DNA of 64,000 nucleotides from Aurelia coerulea (lineage: Eukaryota > Cnidaria > Scyphozoa > Semaeostomeae > Ulmaridae), in assembly GCA_039566865.1 (NCBI GenBank), contig CM076944.1, forward strand, positions 14,344,501 to 14,408,500. The letters run 5' to 3'. Position 1 is the stretch's first letter. Every line of letters begins with the position of its first letter. A program made the position numbers and the translations under genes. Positions 10,770 through 22,898 of the stretch are shown here, piece by piece. The notes under the pieces are model-generated. The model saw only the letters and a program-made list of their open reading frames with translations. It had not been told where the DNA came from and did no database searches.

Positions 10770-12227
10770 CAGGATTTCCACTTAACTGGGAAAGCTATTT
10801 TCATATGATCAGAACCAAAGGTGGATGCCAATCATTTTGCGAAAAGTCAACGAAGTGAAAGAGGAACAGTCTGAATCAGTCTCAAATTATCTCTATGACA
10901 TCTTTGACATAATCAACCTTCCTTATGAATCAAGGATACTGCCACTGAAACAAAAATATAAACGGTGCCAGAAAATAGCTGAAAAACCGTTAAAACACAA
11001 CTAGATTGCCTGCAATCGCCAAGATATGACGTGCGGATATATTGCATGTTTTTTTTAATTTTTATACATCGTTTAATAACTTACAATACATATTACTTAA
11101 AACACTACTTAAAAATACAATACCATTTGGAGCGAAAACTACGTCTATGTCATGGCAACATAAAACAGGAAACACAAACATAACACCACACGTAACTACT
11201 AGAGAGAAAAAGATAATTGATAAAACTACACGTAACTGCTACAAAAAAAGAAAGAAACATTTACTTTAAAGGGGGCATATAAAATATAATACAGTTTACA
11301 TTTACAATACTTTCTAATTACAAATAAGTAGGTTAGGCACAAGATTTAGGGATATTCAATGAAGAGGACCATGATATTATACGAATCGTTCCGTTCTTGA
11401 AATATACAAGATAGTTGATTTTAGGATGAAGTTATTTACTTCAAATGGCAACTATTTGTCGCCGTACAAAAGAATCTGTAAAAGCATATCATGCATACAT
11501 AAAGAGCACATACATTCATGGTTTGATAATAATGTCCCTAGCAAAATGAATAGGCTACTACGTGAAAGTATAAGGACAAAAATCTATTTATCGATCTATC
11601 TACTAAATAAAGCTAGCCTCAACAAGTAGAAGGTTATTGCATATAACAAAAAGAAACTAAAGGAAAACAATAGTGATATGATATACCCCTCTGAGTAGGA
11701 AGTTTCTAGACAAGAAATATTGTCCAACAATCCCAACAATCACCCCGACCCCCGACCCCCGACCCCGCGCCCCAGCCCACCAAATCGACCACGAAGAACA
11801 ACAACCCAACAAGCCCCCCCCCCCATCAAGAAAGGCACCGGACGAATCCATAATATATGGCTCCCTGTGGCAGCTTGCTTCTAAGGTGGTGCATGTGTGG
11901 AATCAACCCAGCCCCCCCCGTGTGCCTCAAAAAATTACTCCATTTGCGTCACTGCACAATAAATCTAAAAATTATTATCAACAACGTTAATAAATGTAAC
12001 TTAAGCTTCAATATACATATTTTTAATGGAAACTCCATGAAAATCATCCAAGAATCATTTCAATTTTCAAATTACGTCACAATGGAGACTGGAGCCACTA
12101 AGTAAGTATGTTTCAATAAGTAACGAACAAGTCTCCCCTCCCCGTCTCCTTGGAAATCTTTCAAAAATTTACCCAAAATTTAGGCGAAAAATATTGTGAA
12201 TATGTGGCCTTACCACTTTTTGGACCA
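10770..12227. other. No gene seen; C-rich tract at 11740-11825
   Basis: AT-rich anonymous sequence. A local C-rich patch holds three tandem GACCCCC-type units near 11745-11765 followed by a run of ten or so Cs near 11815-11825. Short open frames (for example 11426-11629) have no motif. Confidence 0.4.
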
Positions 12228-12230
12228 TTA

Positions 12231-14572
12231 AGGCGGGTTTCCACTTGCGAGAATTTGGTCGCGCGATCGTGCGACCAGTTGTCTGGGCATTCATTTCATT
12301 TTATTCTTATTTAGACACAATACCCTATCAGCACTTCAAAGTAAATATGAATATTAATCTAAACAAATAAATATTAATCTAAACAAAAAAATAAAGCTGC
12401 TCTTCCAAGGGGTTGTGTTTGCGTCGCTCTACCTCAAGAACTCCCTTAATCTTACTTTAAAGGAGCTCAATGTTGCAGAGTCTCGTATATGCTTCGGGAT
12501 CTCGTTCCAGGTACTTGCTCCCTGGTATCCAAAAGACTTTTTGCAGTATTCAAGACGAAGCCGAGGAATTTCGAAATCATCAATTTTTCTTGTGTTATAT
12601 CTCGAAATATTCGACCTAGGAGTGAATTTATTTTTGAGGTTCTCTGGGCAGAGTCCATTGTTAATTTTGTATGTAGTAATTAGCCTGTCATATTTTATTA
12701 GATTGCGTACATCGAGCCAATCACATACCCAGCCATCTTTGTGCCTTGCGCATTCGATTAGTCTGCGTGCCCTGTTTTGCAACCTCTGTAGGGATTCCAG
12801 TTTTGTGTTTGACAGACATCCCCAAATGACACTGCAATATCTCAGATGGCTTTCAATTAATGCTCGATAAACAGTTGCCAATTGTTTCTGGGAAAGGATG
12901 TTTTTGAGTTTAAACATCGCCCCTAAACCGTTTTTTATCTTTCGCTTTACGGTTTTGAGTTGTTCTTCCCAATTCATGCTTTCGTCTATTATGACACCTA
13001 GATATTTTGTTTTTTGAACTCTGCATAATTTTTGATCTTCTACTTCGAGTTCAGGGAAATCTTTGGCTCTGTTCAATTGTTTTGGATGCCCTATCAACAT
13101 AAATTCGCTTTTTTCAGCATTTAGGCTAAGTTTGTTTTGCCTCATCCAGGATGATACAAGATACAAGATCAAGTTCGCCCTTTATGTCATTAAAGAGCTC
13201 GTTGATCTCCATGGAGGCATAAGAAATGCTCGTGTCATCCGCGTACATATTTGGTTTAGATTTTTTCAAACATTTTTCAAAATCATTCATATAAATGATG
13301 AAAAGTAAGGGACCCAAACACGACCCCTGTGGTATTCCACACTGTACTAAACGCTTGTTTGACGATTTACCTTCTACATAACAATACTGCTCTCTCCCGG
13401 CAAGGTATGAAGTGAACCAACCGTGTGCAAGATCAGTGACTCCATAGGCTGATAACTTCAATAACAGAACATCATGGTCGACGGTATCAAAGGCTTTTTT
13501 TAGATCTAAAAATACGCTTACATTCGTTTTTTGCTCATTGATGTTCCTGAACCAAGTCTCTGTTATGTTCAGTATCGATGTTTGCGTGTTATGTAATTTA
13601 CGGAATGCGAATTGGTTGTCTGAAAGAAGACCACAATCTTTCATATGAGAAAAGAGTTGATCGTGGGCCACCTTTTCCAGCAATCTTGACAGTATCGAAA
13701 CGACAGAGATTGGTCTGTAATTTGTTAGCTCTGATTTTTGACCTGCCTTATAGATTGGTGCCACTCTTGCCAGTTTCCAAAGGTCTGGAAAAATGCCAGT
13801 GTCGAGGGATCTATTAAAGATTGTTGTCAAAGGCCCGCTTACAATCTCCACAGCGTCTTTTAGTATTTTAATAGGTATTTTATCTGGACCTGGCGATTTT
13901 GAGGTCTTCAGTTTGTTTATCTCTTGCTTGACATAAGATACTTCAACATGTTTGAACAAGAATTTCGGGAGACATTTGTCTTTCACCACATCTCGCACGT
14001 AAGCCATTGGGTCGGCATCAGTAGGTGCCTCAATTTTGCTTGCAAGCTTAGGCCCAATGGTCACAAAATGCTCATTGAAGGCTTCAGCTATTTCATCTGG
14101 ACGAACATACTCTCGACCGTTCAGTGTGACTGAATTTAAGGGAGCGGAAGTTTTACATTTGTTTAACACTTTATTTATCGTTTTCCACATCGCTTTTGGA
14201 TTACCTGAGTTTTCTTCGATTAAATTGTGATAGTAATCTTGCACACTGTTTCGTAGCTCACTTGTTACCTTATTCCTCAGTTTCTTATACCTAGGCCATG
14301 CGTAGTTTGTTGCAGTGACGAAGATTCCCCTGCCTTCGGCGATCGCGCGACTGATTTTGGAAGTTGGATTGACTTCAACTTTTTCGCGACCAGGACGAGC
14401 AGAGCCAATCAAATACGCACGAGCAGAGCCAGCCAAGCAGGCACGAGCAAATACGCATGCTCAGACCATTGGTCGCGCGACCAGATTCACACAAGTGGAA
14501 ATCATTCACGCGACTGCTTTCGAGCGATCACACAGGTCGCACGACCAAATTCGTACAAGTGGAAACCCGCCT
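12231..14572. mobile_element. Inverted-repeat DNA element (TTA target) carrying a LINE insertion
   Basis: The left end AGGCGGGTTTCCACTTG recurs inverted at the right end. The similarity continues into GAATTTGGTCG and a GCGCGA-rich segment. TTA flanks both sides (12228-12230 and 14573-14575), a 3-bp duplication as in Harbinger-type insertions. The rest of the interior is a LINE fragment on the minus strand (about 12291-14310), so the original element was a few hundred bases. Near 14390-14460 a short unit containing GCACGAGCA is repeated about three times. Confidence 0.7.
12429..14310 (-). pseudogene. CR1/jockey-like LINE reverse transcriptase, 5' truncated and frameshifted
   Basis: Two minus-strand frames make up one RT. 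The first (to 13126) has KSPGPDKIPIKIL, LARVAPIYKAGQKSELTNYR, PISVVSILSRLLEK, FLDLKKAFDTVDHDVLLLKL, CGIPQGSCLGPLLFIIYMND and the catalytic NMYADDTSISY. The second (13172-12429) has SWMRQNKLSLNAEKSEFMLI, TKYLGVIIDESMNWEEQL and the C-terminal region ending WNEIPKHIRDSATLSSFKVR, typical of CR1/jockey-like proteins. No endonuclease domain precedes it: LINE homology seems to begin near YKKLRNK (about 14300). The frames are separated by a 7-bp tandem duplication, TACAAGA twice at 13155-13168, which by itself explains the shift. The 3' UTR (12291-12428) has two copies of ATATTAATCTAAACAAA-like text. Confidence 0.87.
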
Positions 14573-14575
14573 TTA

Positions 14576-15440
14576 AAATGACCGATATGCAAAGAGATGC
14601 ACGTGCAAGGTATGCTGGTTGCAAACGCTTCTTTAAAATCAAAATACCTCATCCACCATAAACTTTTTTATGCGTCGTTTCAAAAGGAGGAGGACCCTAC
14701 AGCAGTGGGTCAATTAGGCCTCACAAAGGATTTAATAGAAAAAACATTATTGAAACACTCTGCTGTTATTAAAAAAATAAATAAAGGGAATCGAGATCGT
14801 TAAAAGCTGGTTCAACTAAAAACTACAAATGCAATCTATTGTATTTGACAACTTTGACACGGGCCGTTTCATTGTGTAGCTAAAGAAACAATTTTTTGTT
14901 AAAGGTTTTTCAGGGTACATACATACTGTAAGAACGATTGTACACGCCTCGAGTACACTCTAATTGCTTTTCTTGACCCTGTGTGATTTGTGGTTTGATG
15001 ATCATTGCCTGTCATCATTCGCTGTACCTTAAGTGAATTCGGCTTTCTCAAAACTAAAAGATCCCCCAGTGGCAGCTGTGCTAAATTGCTGTTTAGAACC
15101 TTGACGGCCAATTAAATACATTTGTGCAAAAAGACATTTGTTAAAAATTATGCATCAAGAGATGCATGGAGTTGCTGTTGTCTTCTTGCAATACGGCCCT
15201 AGGGAGAGAAAAACCAAAAAGGCTGCAGTGCAGGTAGGCAGTAAAACTGAGATTCACAAAGCTGCACTTTGCAACTGATGCCTCAATTGATAATCAGGGC
15301 CAAATATACGAGGGTAGGATTACCTTTTATGCCAACAGATGGTCCTCCTGCAGCAACTGCGGCAAGGGCATATTCTATTTGCACTAATTTGCCAGATGGA
15401 CTGAAAAAGAGAATGCAAAATATCAAGGCTACGCACAATG
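14576..15440. other. No gene seen
   Basis: Anonymous sequence without recognised repeats or motifs; the short open frames at 14597-14803, 14899-15111 and 15269-15547 have no recognisable domain. Confidence 0.4.
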
Positions 15441-15449
15441 CTTTTTGGG

Positions 15450-15650
15450 GTGAGTGGCCGCGCAGCTTATACAGTTTCCGTCAGGTGACTCAAGTTAAGC
15501 TCGGTCGAGTGGGGTCAAACTCCGGATGGGTGACATCGGAGGCTTGACCTCGCAACTCACCTCGCCGTCCTTCGGAAGGGACGTTAAAATAGGGGTCCCA
15601 TGCTTGGATGCGGCATGCATAGTGGGCTTAAATTAGCTTTAAGTAGCTAG
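15450..15650 (+). repeat. SINE-like element with 5S rRNA-like promoter region
   Basis: The phrase AGTTAAGCTCGGTCGAG followed about 15 bases later by CTCCGGATGGGTGAC resembles the internal promoter part of 5S rRNA (AAGCTAAGCAGGGTCGG ... TTGGATGGGAGAC). Downstream is CGTCCTTCGGAAGGGACG, a small palindrome (stem GTCC-TTC / GAAGGGAC) followed by TTAAA, a block I associate with invertebrate SINE bodies. The boundaries are estimated. It could instead be tRNA-derived, reading GGTCAAACTCC as a weak B box. No tail or TSD was delimited. Confidence 0.5.
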
Positions 15651-15749
15651 AAATTCTTCTTGCCTACTCAAAATAAATTACTGAAAAAAAAAGAAAAAAG
15701 TATGTGCAGTCCTGGTAACATGAAATGGGTGGCGTGCTGCCATTTGCAG

Positions 15750-16130
15750 TTTGACTTCGACACGTTTTAGCACATGTGGAGAATGAAATCGCCCGGAATG
15801 ATTTAGTTATGCTCTTAAGGATGGCACTTTCATCCTCCCAAAGGGTCAATACATGCAAAAGCATGTATGAGTAATCACGGTAAGACAGAAATATTAAGGA
15901 AATTTGATCGTGATTTTGCACCATCTTCAACGGTTCCTTACAGGGTCGTTCTCTTGAAAATCCTTTACAATTTTAGAACGCAGTGGCCAGTTTCAGCAAG
16001 GCAAATTTTAAGATGGATGTCCACTATTGCATGATATACTTGCCAATATTATTGTCTTGATATCCAGGGAGCAGTGGCTATGCAAATGGGGATTAGTTTC
16101 ATTGACTCACCCAGTACTGTCATGAATGGT
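15750..16130 (+). repeat. Dispersed repeat family A, copy 2
   Basis: Aligns by eye with 1-410 in the same orientation (GAATGAAATCGCCCGGAATG, AAAAGCATGTATGAGTA, GAACGCAGTGGCC, TTGACTCACCCAGTA). Non-coding. Confidence 0.6.
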
Positions 16131-16306
16131 GTATCAGACTTATTTTCTCTCTGGGAAATTAGGTACTAAAAATCTGCAACAATGGCATAGTGACATTAAT
16201 TAGTCCAAATCCAGAGCCATGGTTGCTCTGAAAATTCTTCAACAAAGTGACAGCTGTTACGGATGTCCAAATGGGAAAAGTTTCAATGTAAGTCAGCAGT
16301 TGTTAA

Positions 16307-16722
16307 AGGACAAGTCAGGGGTTGGTATGATTGATGATAAAAAACAAGATAATACTGCTATGAATGATTTATGATACTTTTTTCCACTATTTTTCGCCTT
16401 CTCCTTGTGAAATTACGTATTCAAATAAGCAATTTGAGCGAAGTGACGTCATATCGCGCAAACGAAAAGGAGGCTGTGTGATTGTTTTTCGCCTCTTAAT
16501 CGCTGCTAGCCTCTTTATAGTGTACTCATGCATTGAACATGGCACAAGAACACGATGAAGAGGCTTGCTACTATAAAGAGGCGAAAAAACGATCACACAG
16601 CCTCGCTTTCGTTTGCGCGATATGTCACTTCGCTCAAATTGCTTATTTGAATACGTAATCATCATTCATAGCAGTATTATCTTGTATTTTATTATCAATC
16701 ATATCAACCCCGGACTTGTCCT
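16307..16722. mobile_element. 416-bp MITE, TTAA target, family C copy 2
   Basis: Flanked by TTAA at 16303-16306 and 16723-16726. The ends AGGACAAGTC are inverted, and the inverted homology continues for most of the element: the two halves pair for about 190 bp, with a central loop near 16510-16555. The same mirrored peptide therefore appears on both strands, which is not a gene. A transcript would fold into a long hairpin. Confidence 0.85.
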
Positions 16723-16726
16723 TTAA

Positions 16727-18235
16727 GGTTGTTTTTGACATTAATTTTACAAGGCTTTACCGGGAATATTTTGCTAGAGGCGTGGCAAATCGCACTCCTG
16801 CTGGATTTTAGGGGTGCATTGGTGTGTGGTTAAAAATTTCCTTAAATTTTGTTGAAAGCAATATTCTATAACATTTTCATTCATTTATGTTCTGGAACAA
16901 CATTGATCAAATCTGCAGCAACGAGTTACAAGATCTATTAACAAAACTGAGCTCCAACTCCAACACAACTGCCTTTCCTATAATGTCCAGCCATAGTTCA
17001 AACAAGGCAACGTTGAAGCTTTATGGCTGCACATGCACAGGTTTTTGTACCACTGGAAATAAATCCTGAAAAAAGATAGATATTTTTCTACAACATCCCC
17101 ACAGAATGTGAAATTGATATGAAAGAGCTTTAAAAATAGTATTTCAAATGTTATTTTGTCGAAATGGTCAATCTATTTTTTCACATTAAAAACAAAATGT
17201 ACATTTCTTCCGTTTGTTGCTATTATATTCTTTCTTAGGTACATCAGCATTTCATACTTATTTCATGTACCTGCTATGCTGTACTGTACGGTAAGAGGAG
17301 AAACGACAGCCATTTCTTTTGGGCTGCTGAAAGCAAGGATCGACATTCATAAATTTATACGAGGTTTTTGGCTGATGTAATTGTCGATTCCCACTCATAA
17401 TCTCGCAAAAATGACAGCAGAATAGGATAAAGGCATGAGGACAAGTGGTATCGAGGAGGACATCACCAAATCGTTCGTTCTGACAACGTTCGATATTGCA
17501 GTTCTTGCCATTCTGGAAAGTGGATAGTAAATATATTTGTTATTTGTTCAAAGTTCATTGGAATCGTATGTTATTTGTCGATGGCTGGCATATATGTGGC
17601 TGAACATTGACGTTTTCGCGTTTCTTTTGTTTGGGGACCTTGTTGAAAATGTTGTTGGAAGAAGAAATGTGAACGATTTGTTGGAGATACTGGCAGTAGA
17701 ATGCGGTTCAAAAAGTGGAATTTTGCTATCAAAACCAGTTAAAGTGCGTTTATCATTTGTGCTGCTTCACGATTTTGATTAGATGTCCTTTTTTTGCAAG
17801 ATACAAATGTAAGTACCTTTTAATTCGCCTCTTATTTATAACGACGGTTTGGTTTTTTAGGCCCGTGCAGTACAACTTTTCCCGTTGTTCATTCTACCCT
17901 CAGCATTGAATCTTGAATATCCCCAGAGGCATTTATGTCTGTTTCAAACTGAACAAAGATGCAGATAGTGCTCTAATCTTGGCATCTTTTGAAGAAGTTT
18001 TTAAGATACTTCAACACACAGAAGGAGATCTTCGAATCACAATATTCAGTCCCTATGACAAACTACAGTGACAATGAGGTCGAATTCAAAGTTTTGGCAT
18101 TTCTTCAAATTTTGAAATAATTCGTAGAGCCTTTGATTGACTATGGATTAGGGCATTGGGAATAGGTCTGTGAAGAAATTTTTTGAAAGTATTCATTTCC
18201 CTTCTATTCAATGATCTTTTGGCGAAGGGTGGTAA
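16727..18235. other. No gene seen
   Basis: The first 30 bases (AAGGTTGTTTTTGACATTAA) also occur inside family C copy 1 near 10720. The segment 16755-16805 (ACCGGGAATATTTTGCTAG, GTGGCAAATCGCACTCCT) recurs at 60570-60620, marking another dispersed repeat. Open frames at 17537-17909 have no recognisable domain. Confidence 0.4.
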
Positions 18236-18240
18236 CTCGT

Positions 18241-18523
18241 CCAAAACGGGCCTAAATCTGAGATTTCAAATTTCCCGGTTGGTTTTTAGCTCCATTTGAT
18301 TGGCTTAGAGCGTGTCACGTGTCAATTTTGTTAGCCAGTAAGGATTTAGTGCCTATCTTGTCTTGACCAGCATAGCCTCTAAATCTTTTCTTTTGTCCAA
18401 AATTCCCCTTGGACGCTGACTCATCCTCTGATCAGATTGCGTTTTCTCCTAAAATTGACCAATCAGGTGCCGTCATTTCATTACTTCCGCGTTTCGTGGC
18501 TAGATTTAGGCCATTTTGAGTAC
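18241..18523. mobile_element. Putative ~280-bp MITE
   Basis: CAAAACGGGCCTAAATCT near 18242 is inverted as GATTTAGGCCATTTTGAG near 18505 with two mismatches. Between them lies GTGTCACGTGTCA. Target duplication is not clear and nothing is coded. Confidence 0.5.
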
Positions 18524-19465
18524 GAGTACCCCCCCCCCCCTATTGAAAAAATATTGCACGCTCGAATAAATCGAATTTTTTGAAAATTTCAACGGGAAAA
18601 GAAAGCTTATACATAGGACCACAAGTGTTCATGTAACCCCTTTGCCATCACCTAGGGTTGAAGAATTACGGCGATTTGAATGTTTGTCTTTGGTATTTTT
18701 TCAAACAGGTAGCGGCATCCTGCTCGCCCTCCCCCCAAAAATTAGGTTTTTAGCAAAATTATCAAAAATGTACATATTTCCATGAATAATTCTTCCGAAA
18801 TTTCCGAAATTTGCGCTTTACTTCGCCTTGACTTGCGAATTTACGACACCTCCAAACTCTGTCCTTTTTCCCTGGATGACAACTTATGCCTCTCTCTGGT
18901 CTGGACCCAACATAACAGGAAAAGGCGGGAAAAGAGATCTTTAACGGTGGCGGTGTCGTCATGTTTTTGTTGGTAAAATCATTTATCGTCTCAAATATTT
19001 GTTCACAAATCTATAAGAAGATGGTCGATTACCAATGAAGTTGAAGCAAAGTATCGAGATAACTGCCAATATCTTTTAATTCCCGCGCTTGGGATGGAGT
19101 GTGAGTGAAACCAAACTGACAGCATTGCAAAAAAATCTCAAAGAAGACAGACGACGGCATTGCATCAGGAGCGATCAAGATCACGATGAAGTAAGTTTTT
19201 CTTCTACTTCGTCTTGCAGTGAGGGCATTTCAAGTTTTTACATTCTTATCAAAAGACGATTTTGACAACGATTTCCGCACAATTTTTACAAGAAAGAAGC
19301 CGCCTGTGCTGTGTGAAATTGTAAATATCAATTTTGTAAAAAATCAAGAAATCTAGGAGAAAATTTACCCCGGGAAGAACTGGGGTCCAGTTTGTTGTAA
19401 AAGTTAGTGCACGAGTTTATAAGAAAATAAATATTTGGGCCAGTTGTGAAAGTAATAAATGTTTC
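18524..19465. other. No gene seen
   Basis: Contains a C10 run near 18531 and anonymous AT-rich sequence. ATGAAGTAAG near 19188 looks like a splice donor but no exon could be supported. Confidence 0.35.
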
Positions 19466-19469
19466 TTAA

Positions 19470-20322
19470 CCCTATCTAGACTAGGCTTTTTGAAACTCTG
19501 GGGAGACTAGGGGGGGGGCACAAAGTGCCCCCCTATTTTTTCTTAGAATCATCTAGAGACTTGAAACTTGGCACAAGTAGCAAACATGATAAGGCAAACA
19601 AGATGATGGGATTTGTTTTTGTTTATGTCACGTGATTAAGTGCTGACGTCAGCAAATGTTGCCAATATGGGTGTAAAACCACATGTACTTTGTCGCATTG
19701 TATCTCCAAATTGATAAAATATATCGATGTGATATTTGAAGAATAGAAGGATTATATCCTTGTAATTCTTATTTTGAAATTTTTGCTTTGTAACACTGAT
19801 ATTTTTGCTGATGTCAGCATCTATTTATTTTGTACGAAAAAAAGAGCGATTTTTGAGTAAAATTGATTATTAATTACTTTTAAAAATAGCAAAAAATGCT
19901 AAATATACATAAAAAGATCTGCTGCATCATATTATGTCACTCACTTTTTCTAAAAATGAAGCATAACATGGTTTTTCGTCAGTACGCATGCGCAACAACC
20001 AATTGTTGATGACGTCATCAAAAATCAATAAACTATATATCAAATGAAAGCTTGTTTCAAGACAAGTTCAACAATGTTTGTCTCATTGTCATAGAGCCAG
20101 TGGTTCCAAAGCTATGACTTAAAAGGTATCTATTTTGCGGAGCACTCAATTTAAAGTCATGTGTTGACCCCCGGAATCAGTGTCAAAATTTTTGAAATTG
20201 ACATGAAAAGATGTCCCATAGATAGAAACTAAAAGACACAAAAAAGCTAGACTATTCTAGAGATACTCTACAAGCTGTGTGGAAAAGTTTACTAGGGGGG
20301 GGGGGCCCTAGTCTGGATAGGG
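19470..20322. mobile_element. piggyBac-like non-autonomous element (853 bp)
   Basis: Both ends carry CCCTATC(T/C)AGACTAGG in inverted orientation, directly bounded by TTAA (19466-19469 and 20323-20326). A CCC...GGG terminus on a TTAA duplication is the piggyBac signature. G runs lie next to each terminal repeat. No transposase frame exists inside, so it is an internally deleted or MITE-type derivative. Confidence 0.8.
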
Positions 20323-20326
20323 TTAA

Positions 20327-21560
20327 GATTATCAGATTTATTGTTCTCGTGTGTACTGATGTTTGTTTTGAAAGAGAATCAAAGAAGGTACATGGTGAAA
20401 ACGCTGAGAAGGATGCGAAGAATGGGGCTGAGTTAGGTGTGGTAGAGGATCTCCGTATACAGAGGCTTCTTGTACTTATCATGTTGCCTGGAGAGTGGGG
20501 AGGGGGGGGGGGCTAGAATTCTCCAACGCCTTTTTTGAATTTGGTTGTTAAAGGTTCTGTCGTGTATTTTATGTGAAGTTAAGTTTCTTATGTGCGTTTT
20601 CATGTTCTGGTAAGACCATTTGTTTTCGTTTTCGTCTGTTTTCCGAATAGTTTGGAATGTTATGAAAAAGGGATAACAGTAAATGGGAGACTCATTTGTT
20701 CCAAGTTTGTAAAGGGTAGGGTGTGTGAATAGGCTCACCATTTCAACGGGAGGTGCTAACACAAAGATATGCTGAGTGACGGTTGGGGGGAGGGGTTGTG
20801 CTAAGTAAGGCAATTTGATTGGTGGTGCCATTTTGTTAAAATCACTTTCTAGTTGTTATTTGTGTATGTTGTTGTTTATTTTTCATAATCATTTGATCTT
20901 CAGCGGTTCACCTGTAAATGTTTCTATGGTAGTAGGATCGGAATATTGTCCCCAGAGGATACGGGTACTCTCTGATCACTGGTCAGTGGGACACTGTCAA
21001 TGACTATATATAGTTAGTTTTGTTGCGATTTTTGTTGCACTTGGTTTGAAGGGAGATGAATTGGGTTTGGATTGAGATATTTGGCATTGTGCCGAATTTA
21101 GGCCTTGTAGCTGTAATCATCGTCGTGTTATGAAATTATGCATGAATGATGGGATGGAGCGAATTGTACATGAAGCACTGGAAAGGGGAAGCATAGGTGG
21201 TTGGGGAAAGGGGATTGCCTTAACGTTTTATGCGGAGTTTTGGGGAAGGTACCATCAAATTAATCAACGAATTGCAGGCTATGTATAAAGTATGAACACG
21301 ACATTTGAGCTATTTGCAAGTTCTGTTTGTCTGCATGAAGACTTGCATCGTTCGTTTCTTAACTGTACATTGAATTGTAAGCGTAAATGTAAGTGTGCCT
21401 GCTAGCAACTTAGCATGGTGCGTCAATGATGGCAGAAAATCAGGAGTGAAAATAGGGTCACCCCACTAGATAAATAGGTGGATTACACCGCTCAACAGCA
21501 GCATGCAGTAAAATCATTCTTGTGATCAGCTAGTTTCGCAACATTAAAATTTGGGATCAT
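20327..21560. other. No gene seen; holds a dispersed repeat
   Basis: The stretch 20745-20850 (GCTGAGTGACGGTTGGGG, AAGGCAATTTGATTGGTGGT, AATCACTTTCTA) recurs at 44325-44415, where it abuts the RT fragment. The rest is anonymous. Confidence 0.45.
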
Positions 21561-21562
21561 TT

Positions 21563-22897
21563 TCACACTTGTGTCTACATCCCATTTTTTCAGCGTATCA
21601 AGCTGCCCATCTCCACCAAGTTTCATGCTGGTATCATAATTTGCAGCAAAATGATTACTACTTCCTTTTTAGAGGCCTGGAACCTAGTACTCCAGTCTAA
21701 AAATAGCAGAAGGGGGCATTTTTCAGCTTGTGTCCACATTCCATCATTTTCAGCATATCAAACTGCCCATCTCCACCAAGTTTCATGCTGGTATCATAAT
21801 TTGCAGCAAAATGATTACTATTTCCTTTTTAGAGGCCTGGAACCTAGTACCCCATTCTAAAGATAGCACAAGGGGGCATTTTTCAGCTTGTGTCCACATC
21901 CCATCTTTTTCAGCGTATCAAACTGCCCATCTCCACCAAATTTCATGCTGGTATCATAATTTGCAGCAAATTGATTACTATTTCCTTTTTAGAGGCCTGG
22001 AACCTAGTACCCCAGTCTAAAAATAGCACAAGGGGGCATTTTTCAGCTTGTGTCCATATTCCATCATTTTCAGCATATCAAACTGCCCATCTCCATCAAG
22101 TTTCATGCTGGTATCATAATTTGCAGCAAATTGATTACGATTTCATATTTAGAGGCTTGGAACCTAATACCCTAGTCTAAAAATAGCAAAAGGGGGCATT
22201 TTTCAGCTTGTGTTTACATTCCATCATTTTCAGCATATCAAACTGCCCATCTCCACCAAGTTTCATGCTGGTATCATAATTTGCAGCAAAATGATTACTA
22301 TTTCCTTTTTAGAGCCCTGGAACCTAGTACCCCATTCTAAAAATAGCACAAGGGGGCATTTTTCAGCTTGTGTCCACATCCCATCTTTTTCAGCGTATCA
22401 AACTGCCCATCTCCACCAAATTTCATGTTGGTATCATAATTTGCAGCAAATTGATTACTATTTCCTTTTTAGAGGCCTGGAACCTAGTACCCCAGTCTAA
22501 AAATAGCACAAGGGGGCATTTTTCAGCTTGTGTCCACATTCCATCATTTTCAGCATATCAAACTGCCCATCTCCATCAAGTTTCATGCTGGTATCATAAT
22601 TTGCAGCAAATTGATTACTATTTCCTTTTTAGAGGCCTGGAACCTAGTACCCCAGTCTAACAATAGCACAAGGGGGCATTTTTCAGCTTGTGTCCACATC
22701 CCATCTTTTTCAGCGTATCAAACTGCCCATCTCCACCAAATTTCATGCTGGTATCATAATTTGCAGCAAATTGATTACTATTTCCTTTTTAGAGGCCTGG
22801 AACCTAGTACCCCAGTCTAAAAATAGCACAAGGGGGCATTTTTCAGCTTGTGTCCATATTCCATCATTTTCAGCATATCAAACTGCCCATCTCCATC
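21563..22897 (+). repeat. 160-bp satellite array, about 8.3 monomers, alternating types
   Basis: The monomer is exactly 160 bp, seen as perfect line-to-line recurrence. Two types differ at linked positions: type A has CATTCCATCATTTTCAGCAT and CACCAAG, type B has CATCCCATCTTTTTCAGCGT and CACCAAA. The order is B A B A A B A B A, that is a 320-bp AB dimer with one unit skipped. The array is cut at 22897 by the BEL/Pao element. A stray type B monomer lies at 38225-38301. Since 160 is not a multiple of three, the 96-codon open frames recurring here are by-products, not genes. Confidence 0.95.
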
Positions 22898-22898
22898 C

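Noticed and set aside
16364..16665. Two similar open frames on opposite strands
   Set aside because: They mirror each other because the MITE is a near-complete inverted repeat.
21563..22897. CRISPR-like array
   Set aside because: The whole 160-bp unit is conserved, with no unique spacers, and the context is animal DNA.
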